This document shows, piece by piece, positions 33,952-42,700 of a DNA stretch of 64,000 nt. Position 1 is the stretch's first letter. Each line of letters begins with the position of its first letter. This DNA comes from Spirosoma montaniterrae (GTDB lineage: Bacteria > Bacteroidota > Bacteroidia > Cytophagales > Spirosomataceae): contig NZ_CP014263.1 in assembly GCF_001988955.1 (NCBI RefSeq), positions 3,504,001 through 3,568,000 of the forward strand. The letters run 5' to 3'. The translations under genes and the position numbers were made by a program. The notes under the pieces were generated by a model, which worked only from the letters and a program-made list of their open reading frames with translations, ran no database searches and was not told the origin of the DNA.

Positions 33952-36135
33952 GTGGCTTTATTCAATTCTTCGTTCCCTTTTTTCCGGCAGCTCGACCAGA
34001 TGGACTGCGGCCCAACCTGTTTGCGAATGCTGTTGCAGTACTATGACAAGCCCTACTCGATTCAGTACCTGCGGGAGCTGACCCACAAGGGGCGCGGGGG
34101 CGTGTCGATGCTGGCCCTGAGCGATGCCGCCGAACAACTGGGCCTGCACACACTGATGGTCAAAGTGCCCTACCAGTTTCTGCTCGACGAGCCCGTGCTG
34201 CCTGCCATCGCCTATTTTGGCCGCGAACATTTTGTGGTTATTCACAAGATAAAAAACGACGTCGTTTATCTGGCCGACCCGGCTATTGGACTGATTACTT
34301 ACGGTAAAGAGGAGTTCTGCCAGCTCTGGCTACAGGGCGGAGAGGGCTATCTGCTGCTACTCGAACCAACGCCCGATTTCTACGCCCGACAACCTGGCGA
34401 CGACACGCAGTACAAGCGCGATATCCGGTTTCTGTTCCGTTACCTGACGCCCTATCGTCGGCAACTGGCGCAGGTGATGCTTGGTCTTTTCACGGGTACC
34501 GCGCTGTCGCTGATGCTGCCGTTTCTGACGCAGAGCGTTGTAGACGTGGGTATCCAGCAGCGTGATCTCAGTTTTATCTACGTCGTGCTGGGGGCGCAGT
34601 TGATGCTGTTTATAGGCAAAACATCAATCGACCTGATCCGCTCGTGGCTGCTGATGCACCTGTCGAGCCGGATCAACATCCGCATCCTGTCCGATTTCCT
34701 GACCAAGCTCATGCGCCTGCCAATTGGCTTCTTCGACGCCAAGAGTATGGGCGACCTCCTCCAGCGTATGCGCGACCAGGACCGTATCAAAGACTTCCTG
34801 ACCTCGTCGTCGCTCGACGTGTTGTTTTCACTGGTGCAACTCGTGGTACTGAGCATTGTGCTGATGACCTACAGCCTGCGCATCTGGGTTATTTTCGGAT
34901 TGGGCAGCGTCTTGTTCATGATCTGGACGCTCGTATTTATGAAACGGCGGAAAGTACTCGATTACAAACGATTCAGGCAGATGGCGACGGTTAGTGCCAA
35001 CGAGGTACAGTTGGTGCAGGCCATGCCCGAAATCAAACTCCATAACTGCGAAAAACAGAAACGCTGGGAATGGGAAGACATGCAGGCGCAACTGTACCGC
35101 ATCGACATGCAGGGGTTGCGGCTGGCGCAGTGGCAATCGACCGGTGGGGCGTTCATTAACGAGTTGAAAAATATCGTCATCTCGTTTTTCTCGGCCTACG
35201 AGGTTATTCAAGGACATATGACACTGGGCATGATGCTGGCCGCTACCTATATTCTGGGGCAGATCAACGGGCCAATCATCAGTCTGATTAGCTTTATCCA
35301 GCAGGCGCAGGATGCCGGGCAGAGCCTCGAACGGCTGAGCGAAATCCACAACCGTCCCGACGAAGACGCCAACCTGAGCATTGCTCTGCCCCCAGACCGC
35401 CAGCCAGATATTCGCCTGACCAACGTCACGTTTCGTTATGGCAGCGGGCCACCCGTGTTAAACAACATCAGCCTGACCATACCGGCGGGCCAGACAACCG
35501 CCATTGTTGGGGCCAGCGGTAGCGGAAAAACCACGCTCGTTAAGCTGCTGCTGAAGTTTTACCAGCCGGCAAGTGGTGAAATCACTGTCTGTAACATACC
35601 GCTGACGCACCTCAACAGCCGCGACTGGCGCGAACGCTGTGGTAGCGTGATGCAGGACGGGTTTATCTTTTCCGACACCATTGCCCGCAACATTGTGCTG
35701 CGCGACGAGGTCATCGATAAAGCCCGGTTGCTGCGAAGCGTTGACATGGCTAACGCCCGCGAGTTCATCGAAGCCCTGCCGCTTCATTACAACACCCGAA
35801 TCGGGGGCGATGGCGTTGGACTAAGTCAGGGGCAAAAACAGCGGCTGCTGATTGCCCGAGCCATTTATTACAACCCGGATATGCTTTTTTTTGACGAAGC
35901 GACCAGCTCGCTCGATGCCAGCAATGAAAAAGAAATCACGGATAAGCTGGCTACATATCTGCGTCACAAAACGGCTGTCGTTATTGCCCACCGGCTCAGC
36001 ACCGTCAAGAATGCCGACCAGATTATTGTGCTCGACCGGGGCGAAATTCGCGAAGTAGGAACCCACGCCAGCCTGGTGCAGAAACGGGGCCTGTACTTTG
36101 AACTGGTCCGTAATCAACTCGAATTAGACACTTAA
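33952..36135 (+). CDS. lanT: C39-peptidase ABC exporter for the lanthipeptides
   Basis: This 727-residue protein begins with GTG at 33952, 7 bp after the adaptor. The C39 domain (about 1-140) has QMDCGPTCLRML with Cys19 and HFVVIHK with His93, then LADP (Asp109), so the peptidase looks active on double-Gly leaders. Six membrane helices follow (about 160-440). The ABC domain (about 480-727) has GASGSGKTTLV, LSQGQKQRLLIARA, LFFDEATSSLD and AHRLS. It both cuts the leader after GG and exports the peptide, matching the GG sites in all four precursors. Confidence 0.93.
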   Translation: MALFNSSFPFFRQLDQMDCGPTCLRMLLQYYDKPYSIQYLRELTHKGRGGVSMLALSDAAEQLGLHTLMVKVPYQFLLDEPVLPAIAYFGREHFVVIHKIKNDVVYLADPAIGLITYGKEEFCQLWLQGGEGYLLLLEPTPDFYARQPGDDTQYKRDIRFLFRYLTPYRRQLAQVMLGLFTGTALSLMLPFLTQSVVDVGIQQRDLSFIYVVLGAQLMLFIGKTSIDLIRSWLLMHLSSRINIRILSDFLTKLMRLPIGFFDAKSMGDLLQRMRDQDRIKDFLTSSSLDVLFSLVQLVVLSIVLMTYSLRIWVIFGLGSVLFMIWTLVFMKRRKVLDYKRFRQMATVSANEVQLVQAMPEIKLHNCEKQKRWEWEDMQAQLYRIDMQGLRLAQWQSTGGAFINELKNIVISFFSAYEVIQGHMTLGMMLAATYILGQINGPIISLISFIQQAQDAGQSLERLSEIHNRPDEDANLSIALPPDRQPDIRLTNVTFRYGSGPPVLNNISLTIPAGQTTAIVGASGSGKTTLVKLLLKFYQPASGEITVCNIPLTHLNSRDWRERCGSVMQDGFIFSDTIARNIVLRDEVIDKARLLRSVDMANAREFIEALPLHYNTRIGGDGVGLSQGQKQRLLIARAIYYNPDMLFFDEATSSLDASNEKEITDKLATYLRHKTAVVIAHRLSTVKNADQIIVLDRGEIREVGTHASLVQKRGLYFELVRNQLELDT

Positions 36136-36142
36136 ATCGCCC

Positions 36143-37264
36143 ATGAAGAGCGTTGTTATTGCGCCCGCAGAGCTTATTGGGCAGATTGCTGCTACAGCGG
36201 CTGCTACCTTCCAGTTGGGCAACCAGCAGATTGGCTGCGGTCTGGTAGAAGACGCTGACCCACCCTTCGACCCGCACGATTCACAGTTTTCAGAGACTGT
36301 GCTGCTGAAAAAACGCGCGTTCTCCTGCAATTACCGTGACCGGACAATCATTCAGTGGCTGGCCAATGCATCATCAGCGGTCGTCTCAGCCGATACGGTT
36401 CCGTTCGGGTACGTTGGCTCTGAGTTTGTGGCGGAGGTAATCGACGTGGGGCCGCACGTAACGACCCTGGCCGTCGGAGATCGGGTCATTGGCGATAACA
36501 GTTATCCGGTAGCACGCGGGCTGGCGCAGCCAGGCGTGGTTACCAACGAAGCCTCGGCCCGGTATGACGTGCTGCCGGAACACAAATTGGTGCGCCTTCC
36601 CGATTCCATGCCCGACGATATAGCCGCCGGGTTTTCGCTGGGGGCGCAAACGGCCTATGCCATGGTACGGAAAGCCCGGCCCCAACCCGGTGCCAGCATT
36701 CTGCTCACGGCGGCCAGATCCAACACGTCGTTATGTCTCGCACAGGCCCTGAACAACCACGACAACGTCTACGGCCTAACCTCCAGAACAGACCGGGCTG
36801 CTGCGTTACAGAGTCTGGGCGTTCGGCAACTGCTGCCGGTCGATTACGCCAGTCCGCAGTTACTGTCAGATGCGCTTCGGCGGGAGTGGGCAGCGAGATT
36901 CGATGTTGTCTTCGATCCATTTATCGACGTACACTGGCATCCGGTCAGCGGTCTGCTTGCGCCAGATGCTACTTATGTCAGTTGCGGCCTGTATCACCAG
37001 CAGCCATCTGTTGAGCAGCAACTTACGTTCAGCACTGCCGACACCTTTCTAACCTTTTACCGGTTGCTTGTCCAGAATATTAACCTGATAGGCAATTGCC
37101 TCGGCACTACCGATGATCTGACCCGCGCCCTCGCCGATTATACCGCAGGTCGTTACTCGGTATGCATTGATTCTGTCTGTCGCGGAAGCGCGGTTGCTAC
37201 TTTTTTTGAGCGGTCATTTACAGCCCCAGATCGTTTGGGGAAAGTGATTTATTGCTACGAATAG
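36143..37264 (+). CDS. Medium-chain dehydrogenase/reductase, possible LanJ-like enzyme
   Basis: This 373-residue protein starts 7 bp after the exporter. It has an MDR (zinc-type alcohol dehydrogenase-like) layout: VPFGYVGSEFVAEVIDVGPH, TLAVGDRVIGD, VRLPDSMPDDIAAGF and a C-terminal FERSFTAPDRLGKVIYCYE. The usual GHE zinc motif reads GSE, and the nucleotide-binding glycine stretch reads ILLTAARSNTSLCL, so zinc is unlikely and the cofactor site is unusual. In other lanthipeptide clusters LanJ reductases turn dehydroalanine into D-alanine; location suggests the same here, but the function is inferred. Confidence 0.7.
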   Translation: MKSVVIAPAELIGQIAATAAATFQLGNQQIGCGLVEDADPPFDPHDSQFSETVLLKKRAFSCNYRDRTIIQWLANASSAVVSADTVPFGYVGSEFVAEVIDVGPHVTTLAVGDRVIGDNSYPVARGLAQPGVVTNEASARYDVLPEHKLVRLPDSMPDDIAAGFSLGAQTAYAMVRKARPQPGASILLTAARSNTSLCLAQALNNHDNVYGLTSRTDRAAALQSLGVRQLLPVDYASPQLLSDALRREWAARFDVVFDPFIDVHWHPVSGLLAPDATYVSCGLYHQQPSVEQQLTFSTADTFLTFYRLLVQNINLIGNCLGTTDDLTRALADYTAGRYSVCIDSVCRGSAVATFFERSFTAPDRLGKVIYCYE

Positions 37265-38084
37265 CATCATCTGGCTGAAGATCGACCATAAAATGATGGT
37301 AATCTTTCATAAAGTGTGAGAAATCGTGATAACCCCACTCGGTCCAGTCTATGGCAGACCCATATCGCCCATACACAGGCAACGCCTGCCGAAAACGCTG
37401 TATCCGCAGGCAATGCTTCGGGCTGAGTGCCATGTGTTCTTTAAAATACCGTTCCAGCGACCGGTTCGTCACGCACAGCAGCGATGCCAGTTGGCGACTG
37501 AAGTAGTTGGCACCGTGAAGTTTATCGGGTTGCAACGCCTGTTGTACGTAACCGAGTCGACTATCGGGCGTGGCGCGTCCGACCAGGAGCCGCATCCAGG
37601 TGTTCAGCACCTTTTGAACGGTTGCGGGGTAGCCATCTTCGGCGAGCTGCGCTTCCAGCAGGGATGCGTTTGGCAATAGCACGTCCAGCGGCAACAACTG
37701 GTTCATCAGTTCCTGACCCTGCACCCGAAACAGGTGATTGGCCGCTGCCGGATGAAACGTTACTCCAATCAAATAATTTCCAAACTGATGTTTATACGAT
37801 AACCGGCGAGTATGATAACCGACCAGCGCACTATGCGTGCAAGTATAGACCCGCTCGCCCTGCCGACCAAACACCTCGAAGGGGTTGCCCAGATTGACAA
37901 TCAATATCGATTGCAGTTTCGCCAGATTGATTTCGACAAACCGGCTCTGCTGATGCTGCGGGTTTCGAAGGTCCAGCATCCAATAGGATTCGATGTACAA
38001 AAGCAGATCCGACGCCGGAGCCAGCAATTGGTAATGACGGTCGAAATGCGGCTGATGAATCAGCTCTACGGTCAAGGTCTCCAT
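37218..38084 (-). CDS. AraC/XylS-family transcriptional regulator
   Basis: This 288-residue protein has an N-terminal sensing domain (about 1-150; DLLLYIESYWMLDLRN, SALVGYHTRRLSYKH) and a C-terminal AraC DNA-binding domain (about 190-275; FSRQLASLLCVTNRSLERYF, SPKHCLRIQRFRQALPV, YHDFSHFMKDYHHF). It is convergent with the reductase gene and overlaps its last 47 bp, so the two stops are antisense to each other. It may control the lanthipeptide cluster; no ligand is evident. The N-terminal part resembles the DUF6597 type common in Bacteroidota. Confidence 0.88.
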   Translation of the reverse strand: METLTVELIHQPHFDRHYQLLAPASDLLLYIESYWMLDLRNPQHQQSRFVEINLAKLQSILIVNLGNPFEVFGRQGERVYTCTHSALVGYHTRRLSYKHQFGNYLIGVTFHPAAANHLFRVQGQELMNQLLPLDVLLPNASLLEAQLAEDGYPATVQKVLNTWMRLLVGRATPDSRLGYVQQALQPDKLHGANYFSRQLASLLCVTNRSLERYFKEHMALSPKHCLRIQRFRQALPVYGRYGSAIDWTEWGYHDFSHFMKDYHHFMVDLQPDDAIRSNKSLSPNDLGL

Positions 38085-38394
38085 AAGGGTATGTTTTGGC
38101 GAATGGTCTTGTTTTGTCGCGTTTTTACACGGATGTCCAGCAATGAGCCTGTTACTTTTGTGTGCTACGTAATTAGATGACTATTAGCCATGTCACGGTT
38201 CTGAGGAGGGCTTTTCTCCGTTGAACGCTCCTGCTGAACGCATATATACCACCTGCAAGCTCTACCGGTTTTTTTACGGCTGATTTTCACTGATCGTTCT
38301 GCCCGAAAAGCGTGCCGATCCGGGCCATGAAATCCAGTTTTCAGACACTGGGCTGCGGTTAGTGGTCTTCATTTTTTAACCAAACGCTTGTCCC
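38085..38394. other. 310-bp intergenic region before the sigma factor gene
   Basis: This gap lies between the divergent AraC-type and sigma factor genes and should hold both promoters. I see A/T-rich stretches near 38150-38180 and 38370-38390 but no exact TAnnTTTG box, no long inverted repeat and no convincing gene. Confidence 0.6.
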
Positions 38395-38943
38395 TTGAAA
38401 CGTCCTGCCAAACGCCATTCAGAACAGGTTTTGATTACCCAGTTGAAACAACGGGATGAGGCTGCCTTTGAGGAGCTATACCGGTATTACTCACCCGCCC
38501 TGTATGGGGTTATCCGTAAGATTGTACGAAATGAAGAAGCTGCCCGCGATCTGCTTCAGGATACTTTTATTAAAATATGGCAACGCTTTGCCGCCTACGA
38601 TCCAGAGAAAGGACGGCTGTTTACGTGGTTGCTGAATATTGCCCGCAATACAGCCATAGACTCCCTCCGCAGAAATCAGTTTACCCAGCCGATGCCAACA
38701 AACGAAACCATCCTTTCGGTACTTGGAAACAGACTGGAGGAAGAAATCAACCAGGAAACCATGGATATGGCAGACCAGATCAGGCTGCTGGACGACAATC
38801 AGCAAGCTATTTTAAATTTAGTATATTTTTTTGGTTATACGCAGGAAGAAGCAGCCCAGGCGTTACATATTCCGCTGGGAACGGTGAAAACCCGAATCCG
38901 GGCCGCGCTTCGACGTCTGCGGGAAGTTTATTCGGATGGTTGA
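38395..38943 (+). CDS. ECF-type RNA polymerase sigma factor
   Basis: This 182-residue protein probably starts at TTG 38395, because no ATG occurs before region 2. Sigma region 2 is seen as FEELYRYYSPALYGVIRKIV, ARDLLQDTFIKIWQRF and LFTWLLNIARNTAIDSLRR. Region 4 is seen as ILNLVYFFGYTQEEAAQALH, then GTVKTRIRAALRRLREVY. It is followed after 85 bp by a cupin protein, the usual anti-sigma partner pattern of ECF11-like pairs. The target genes are unknown. Confidence 0.92.
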   Translation: MKRPAKRHSEQVLITQLKQRDEAAFEELYRYYSPALYGVIRKIVRNEEAARDLLQDTFIKIWQRFAAYDPEKGRLFTWLLNIARNTAIDSLRRNQFTQPMPTNETILSVLGNRLEEEINQETMDMADQIRLLDDNQQAILNLVYFFGYTQEEAAQALHIPLGTVKTRIRAALRRLREVYSDG

Positions 38944-39028
38944 GGGGCGATGTCGACAGGTTTCGGCGTATAAGCATATAATAGTATAAAACCACTGTTA
39001 CGGCGGTGTATCTCAGCTTTAAAATAGT

Positions 39029-39640
39029 ATGAAAAAGTCAACGCTTCGGTGCCTTCTTTCATCGGAAACGCTTTACAACTACTGCCTTGGGTTGTTGCCT
39101 GCCAATAAAACCAGGCAGGTCAGCCGTCTGGAACGACAGTACCCGGCTGTTCGGGCGCAGATCGACCAGACCCTCGGCGCACTTCGCCGGTACAGTACAC
39201 CGACCGACTTTGTACCGCAGCCCGCCGATACACAGCGGCTGCTGCGTACACTGCGTGCGTTGGCGCAGTTGCCCGTTGAACTGGAGCAGCTACCATTGCT
39301 CGATGCCTGGGCCGACGTGGGTCGCTGGCGGCAGGCCGTTGCCACCCTTCAGCCCCCGCCTTCTTTCAAAGAAACATACGTTTATCCCCTGCGCGACGAT
39401 GCTACCGTTACGCAGCTTTTGGTGTGGGTAGACAAGGAAGTCAGCGTGGAGGAACATCTGTATGAACAGGAAAGCATTCTGATTCTGGAGGGCTATTGCA
39501 ACGGTTACGTTGGTTCAGCAATATTTCAGCTCGCTCCCGGCGACTATCTGGACATTCCAACCAGAATTTCGCATAGTTTGCAGGTAGTAGAAGGACCGGT
39601 TCAATTAATCGTTCAACGCATTAAAGAATCCGCCTTTTGA
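39029..39640 (+). CDS. ChrR-like cupin anti-sigma factor candidate
   Basis: This 203-residue protein has an N-terminal helical part (about 1-110) that resembles anti-sigma domains (SSETLYNYCLGLLPANKT). A C-terminal cupin follows (about 120-200; EHLYEQESILILEGY, then FQLAPGDYLDIPTRISHSLQ). The zinc-binding HxxxCxxC motif of classic ZAS domains is not obvious. The gene order sigma then cupin suggests that it controls the ECF factor and may sense metal, redox or small-molecule state. The assignment is by layout. Confidence 0.7.
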   Translation: MKKSTLRCLLSSETLYNYCLGLLPANKTRQVSRLERQYPAVRAQIDQTLGALRRYSTPTDFVPQPADTQRLLRTLRALAQLPVELEQLPLLDAWADVGRWRQAVATLQPPPSFKETYVYPLRDDATVTQLLVWVDKEVSVEEHLYEQESILILEGYCNGYVGSAIFQLAPGDYLDIPTRISHSLQVVEGPVQLIVQRIKESAF

Positions 39641-39709
39641 TGCTCGCAGCAATCTAATAAAAAGGAAATAAGACCACGAAGAAGCCTAATCAACAGCGTC
39701 GGCCAGTAA

Positions 39710-39728
39710 CATATTGGCCCGTCGGTGC
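39710..39728 (+). repeat. 19-bp dispersed repeat, copy 2
   Basis: This is the second copy of CATATTGGCCCGTCGGTGC, identical to 23648-23666 and 72 bp upstream of the tamB-like gene. GGCCAGTAACATATTGGCC around its start could form a small stem. Confidence 0.6.
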
Positions 39729-39799
39729 GTTATCAACAAAACTTTTTGTTACGTTAGCTATCAGATTCTGCGCGGCCAATTGGTCGCCGAACTCAACGC

Positions 39800-42700
39800 A
39801 TGCCTGTTTCCAAACTGCTGCTTCGCATTTTTCTCGGTCTGTTGGCACTCGTGCTGCTGCTCGCGGGCTTTGCGGTGCTGGTAGCTACCACACCCTGGGG
39901 ACAGCAGTTTGTAACGAAGCGCGTAAACTCGTATCTGGCACAGAAGCTGCAATCGCCGTTCCGCATCGGAGCCATTCGCTATAAAATTCCCGATTACATC
40001 GAACTCGAAGACGTGTTCTTCAAAACGCCACAGGGCGATACGCTGCTCGATGGAGGCCGGATGCGCGTCGACCTCGACATGTGGGGGCTGCTGAACAATA
40101 AAATAGCCCTCAACCAGATCGAACTCGAACGCATTCGTCTGAACATCAGCCGAACACTCCCCGACACGACGTTCAATTTTCAGTACATTCTCAATGCCTT
40201 CGACACCGGCACGGCCAATGCGTCGGCCCAGCCCCAACCCGCCGATACGGTGTCGACGCCATTAGCCATTAACCTGACGGGTATTTCGCTCAAAGACGTT
40301 CGGATCAAGTACCGCGACGATGTAGTTGGGGCCGACGTAAACGCCTATGTCGATAGTCTGCGGGCTAATTTCCAGAAGACCGACGTATACAAGTCGCAGT
40401 ATTATTTAGAAAACGTAGCCGTCGATGGCCTGAACGTTTATACTCGTCTGTACAACGGCCTGCCCACGCCCGACAGCCCCGACACGAACCCGAACGACAC
40501 GCTCGATATTGGCCTCGGCAAATGGCAGATCAACCGTGCCAAATGGGACGTGCGCGTTGAAACAGCCGACTTTCGCACCGCAGGCACGGCAGGGCGGCTC
40601 ACGATGGAGTCGGACTATTTTTACCTGAACGGTCAGAAAATCGGCATTCGCTCATTAGCTCTGGAAAACGCCGACCTGGCGGCTGTGCTGACAAAAGTCA
40701 GTAAGCCCATGTCGAAGAGTCCGGCGAAAACGGCCAAACCTGCTCAGGCTCCGGCAGAACCCGCCACGCCGGGCTGGTTCGCCAAACTGGGTACGGTGCG
40801 GCTGGCAAACAACCGGATTCGGTTTGACGACGAGAATGCTCCCCGGGCTGGATGGCCCGTGCAAAAACGTGGATTAGATTACGGCCACCTCGACCTGCGT
40901 AACCTCGGCATCGATGGCAAAGCGTTGATTTACGAAGACCTCGGCACACGTGGGCAGCGCATCAGTGGATTTCTGCGCAACGGGAAGTTTCGGGCTACAA
41001 GCGGCTTCGTTCTTCAGCAACTCGACGGCGATTTGCTTTATACCGACCGCACAACGCAGCTTACAAACCTCTACATACAAACCCCAACCAGCCTGCTGCG
41101 CGATCAGGTAGTGCTGCGCTACGATTCGCTGGGGCAGTTGAGCAACCCGCGTTTCGCCCGACGCGTGGCCGTGCGCGTCAATCTGCGCGATAGCCGACTG
41201 TCGGTGGCCGACGTGCTGCAATTAGCTCCATTTCTGGCCGATACGCCCCCCTTCACCGACCGCACGGGCGTTTTCCGGGCTTCGACGCAACTCACCGGTA
41301 CGCTGGCATCGCTGAACGTGCCGCGCTTCGAGCTGGCGATGCTGTCAGGAACGCGCATCCGGGCCAATGGGCGGCTCACCAACGTAACCGACCCTGATCG
41401 GATTGGGCTTGACCTGACTATTTCGGAAGGTACAACCCGGCTGGCCGACATTCAGAAATTAGTGCCGAAAGGTACGATTCCCAATACCGTTGACCTGCCG
41501 CCCGATTTGCGCCTGACGGGCCAATTGCGCGGTCAGCTCGATAACCTGACCGCCGATGCCCGGTTAGCGACAAGCTGGGGTACGGCAGCCTTCGATGGTC
41601 GACTGGCGGGGTTTGTATCGGGCAAAAATCAGACGTATGACGGTACGCTGAACCTGACAAATTTCGACGCGGGCAAGTGGCTGAAACAGCCGAAAACGCT
41701 GGGCATTATCACGGGGCGGGCTTCGTTCAACGGGCGCGGCATCGACCCAAAAACCCTGACTACCCGCTTCGACCTCGACGTACAGACCGCCAACCTCAAC
41801 GGCTATCGGTATCAGAACTTAGTAGCCGAAGGTCGACTGGCAAACAGCAACCTGACGCTGACGGGTTCGCTGAATGACCCCAACGCCAATCTGAGTCTCG
41901 ACATACAGTCGGACCTGAAAACAGATTACCCAACCGTGGCGGGCCGGGCCAATGTGCAGCAACTGAATTTGCAGGCTCTAAAACTCTACAAAGACCCGCT
42001 GTCGCTGAAAGGCGATATTCTGCTGGATATGACCTCGACCGACCCGGCGCGGCCCGTGGGTACGATTTCGGCGGCTGAGGCTGTGGTAACGCTGAACGGC
42101 AAAAGCTACCCCATCGACTCGCTATACGCCCGGCTGTCGGCCAACGGCACAACCAAGAACGTAGTGGCACGGGTGCCGGGGGCGCAGGTGCGGCTCAACG
42201 GGCAGTTCGAGTACACGCAGTTGTATGACATCGTGGTGGGCGAAATCAGCAGGTACATTGCCATTCCCGATCTGACCTACAAGCCGGTGCCACCGCCGTA
42301 TGCGTTTTCGATAGGGCTGAAAGCGTATCAGAATCCGCTCTTGCAGGCATTTGTTCCGGCCCTGACGCGCTTGGATACGGTGCGGCTCAACGCCTATCTC
42401 GACAGTCAGAACCGCTCAGACAGCCTGTTGGCACTGTCTGGAGATACAACCCTGTCGGCTACCCTTCGCACGGGCGTGATTGTGTATGATACGATAACCA
42501 TTCAATCCACTGCGCTCACGCTGCGGGCAGTAAACAACACCTTGAACGTAACGGGTCAGGTCGATGGTGCCCTGTACGAGGGCTACAAAATAGGCCAAAC
42601 CAACCTGACGGGTACAGCGGCCAACAACCGGCTGCGTTTCGCCGTGGTCAGCAGAGATTCCGTCGATCAGGACCGGCATGGGCTGGCCGGTACGCTCAGT

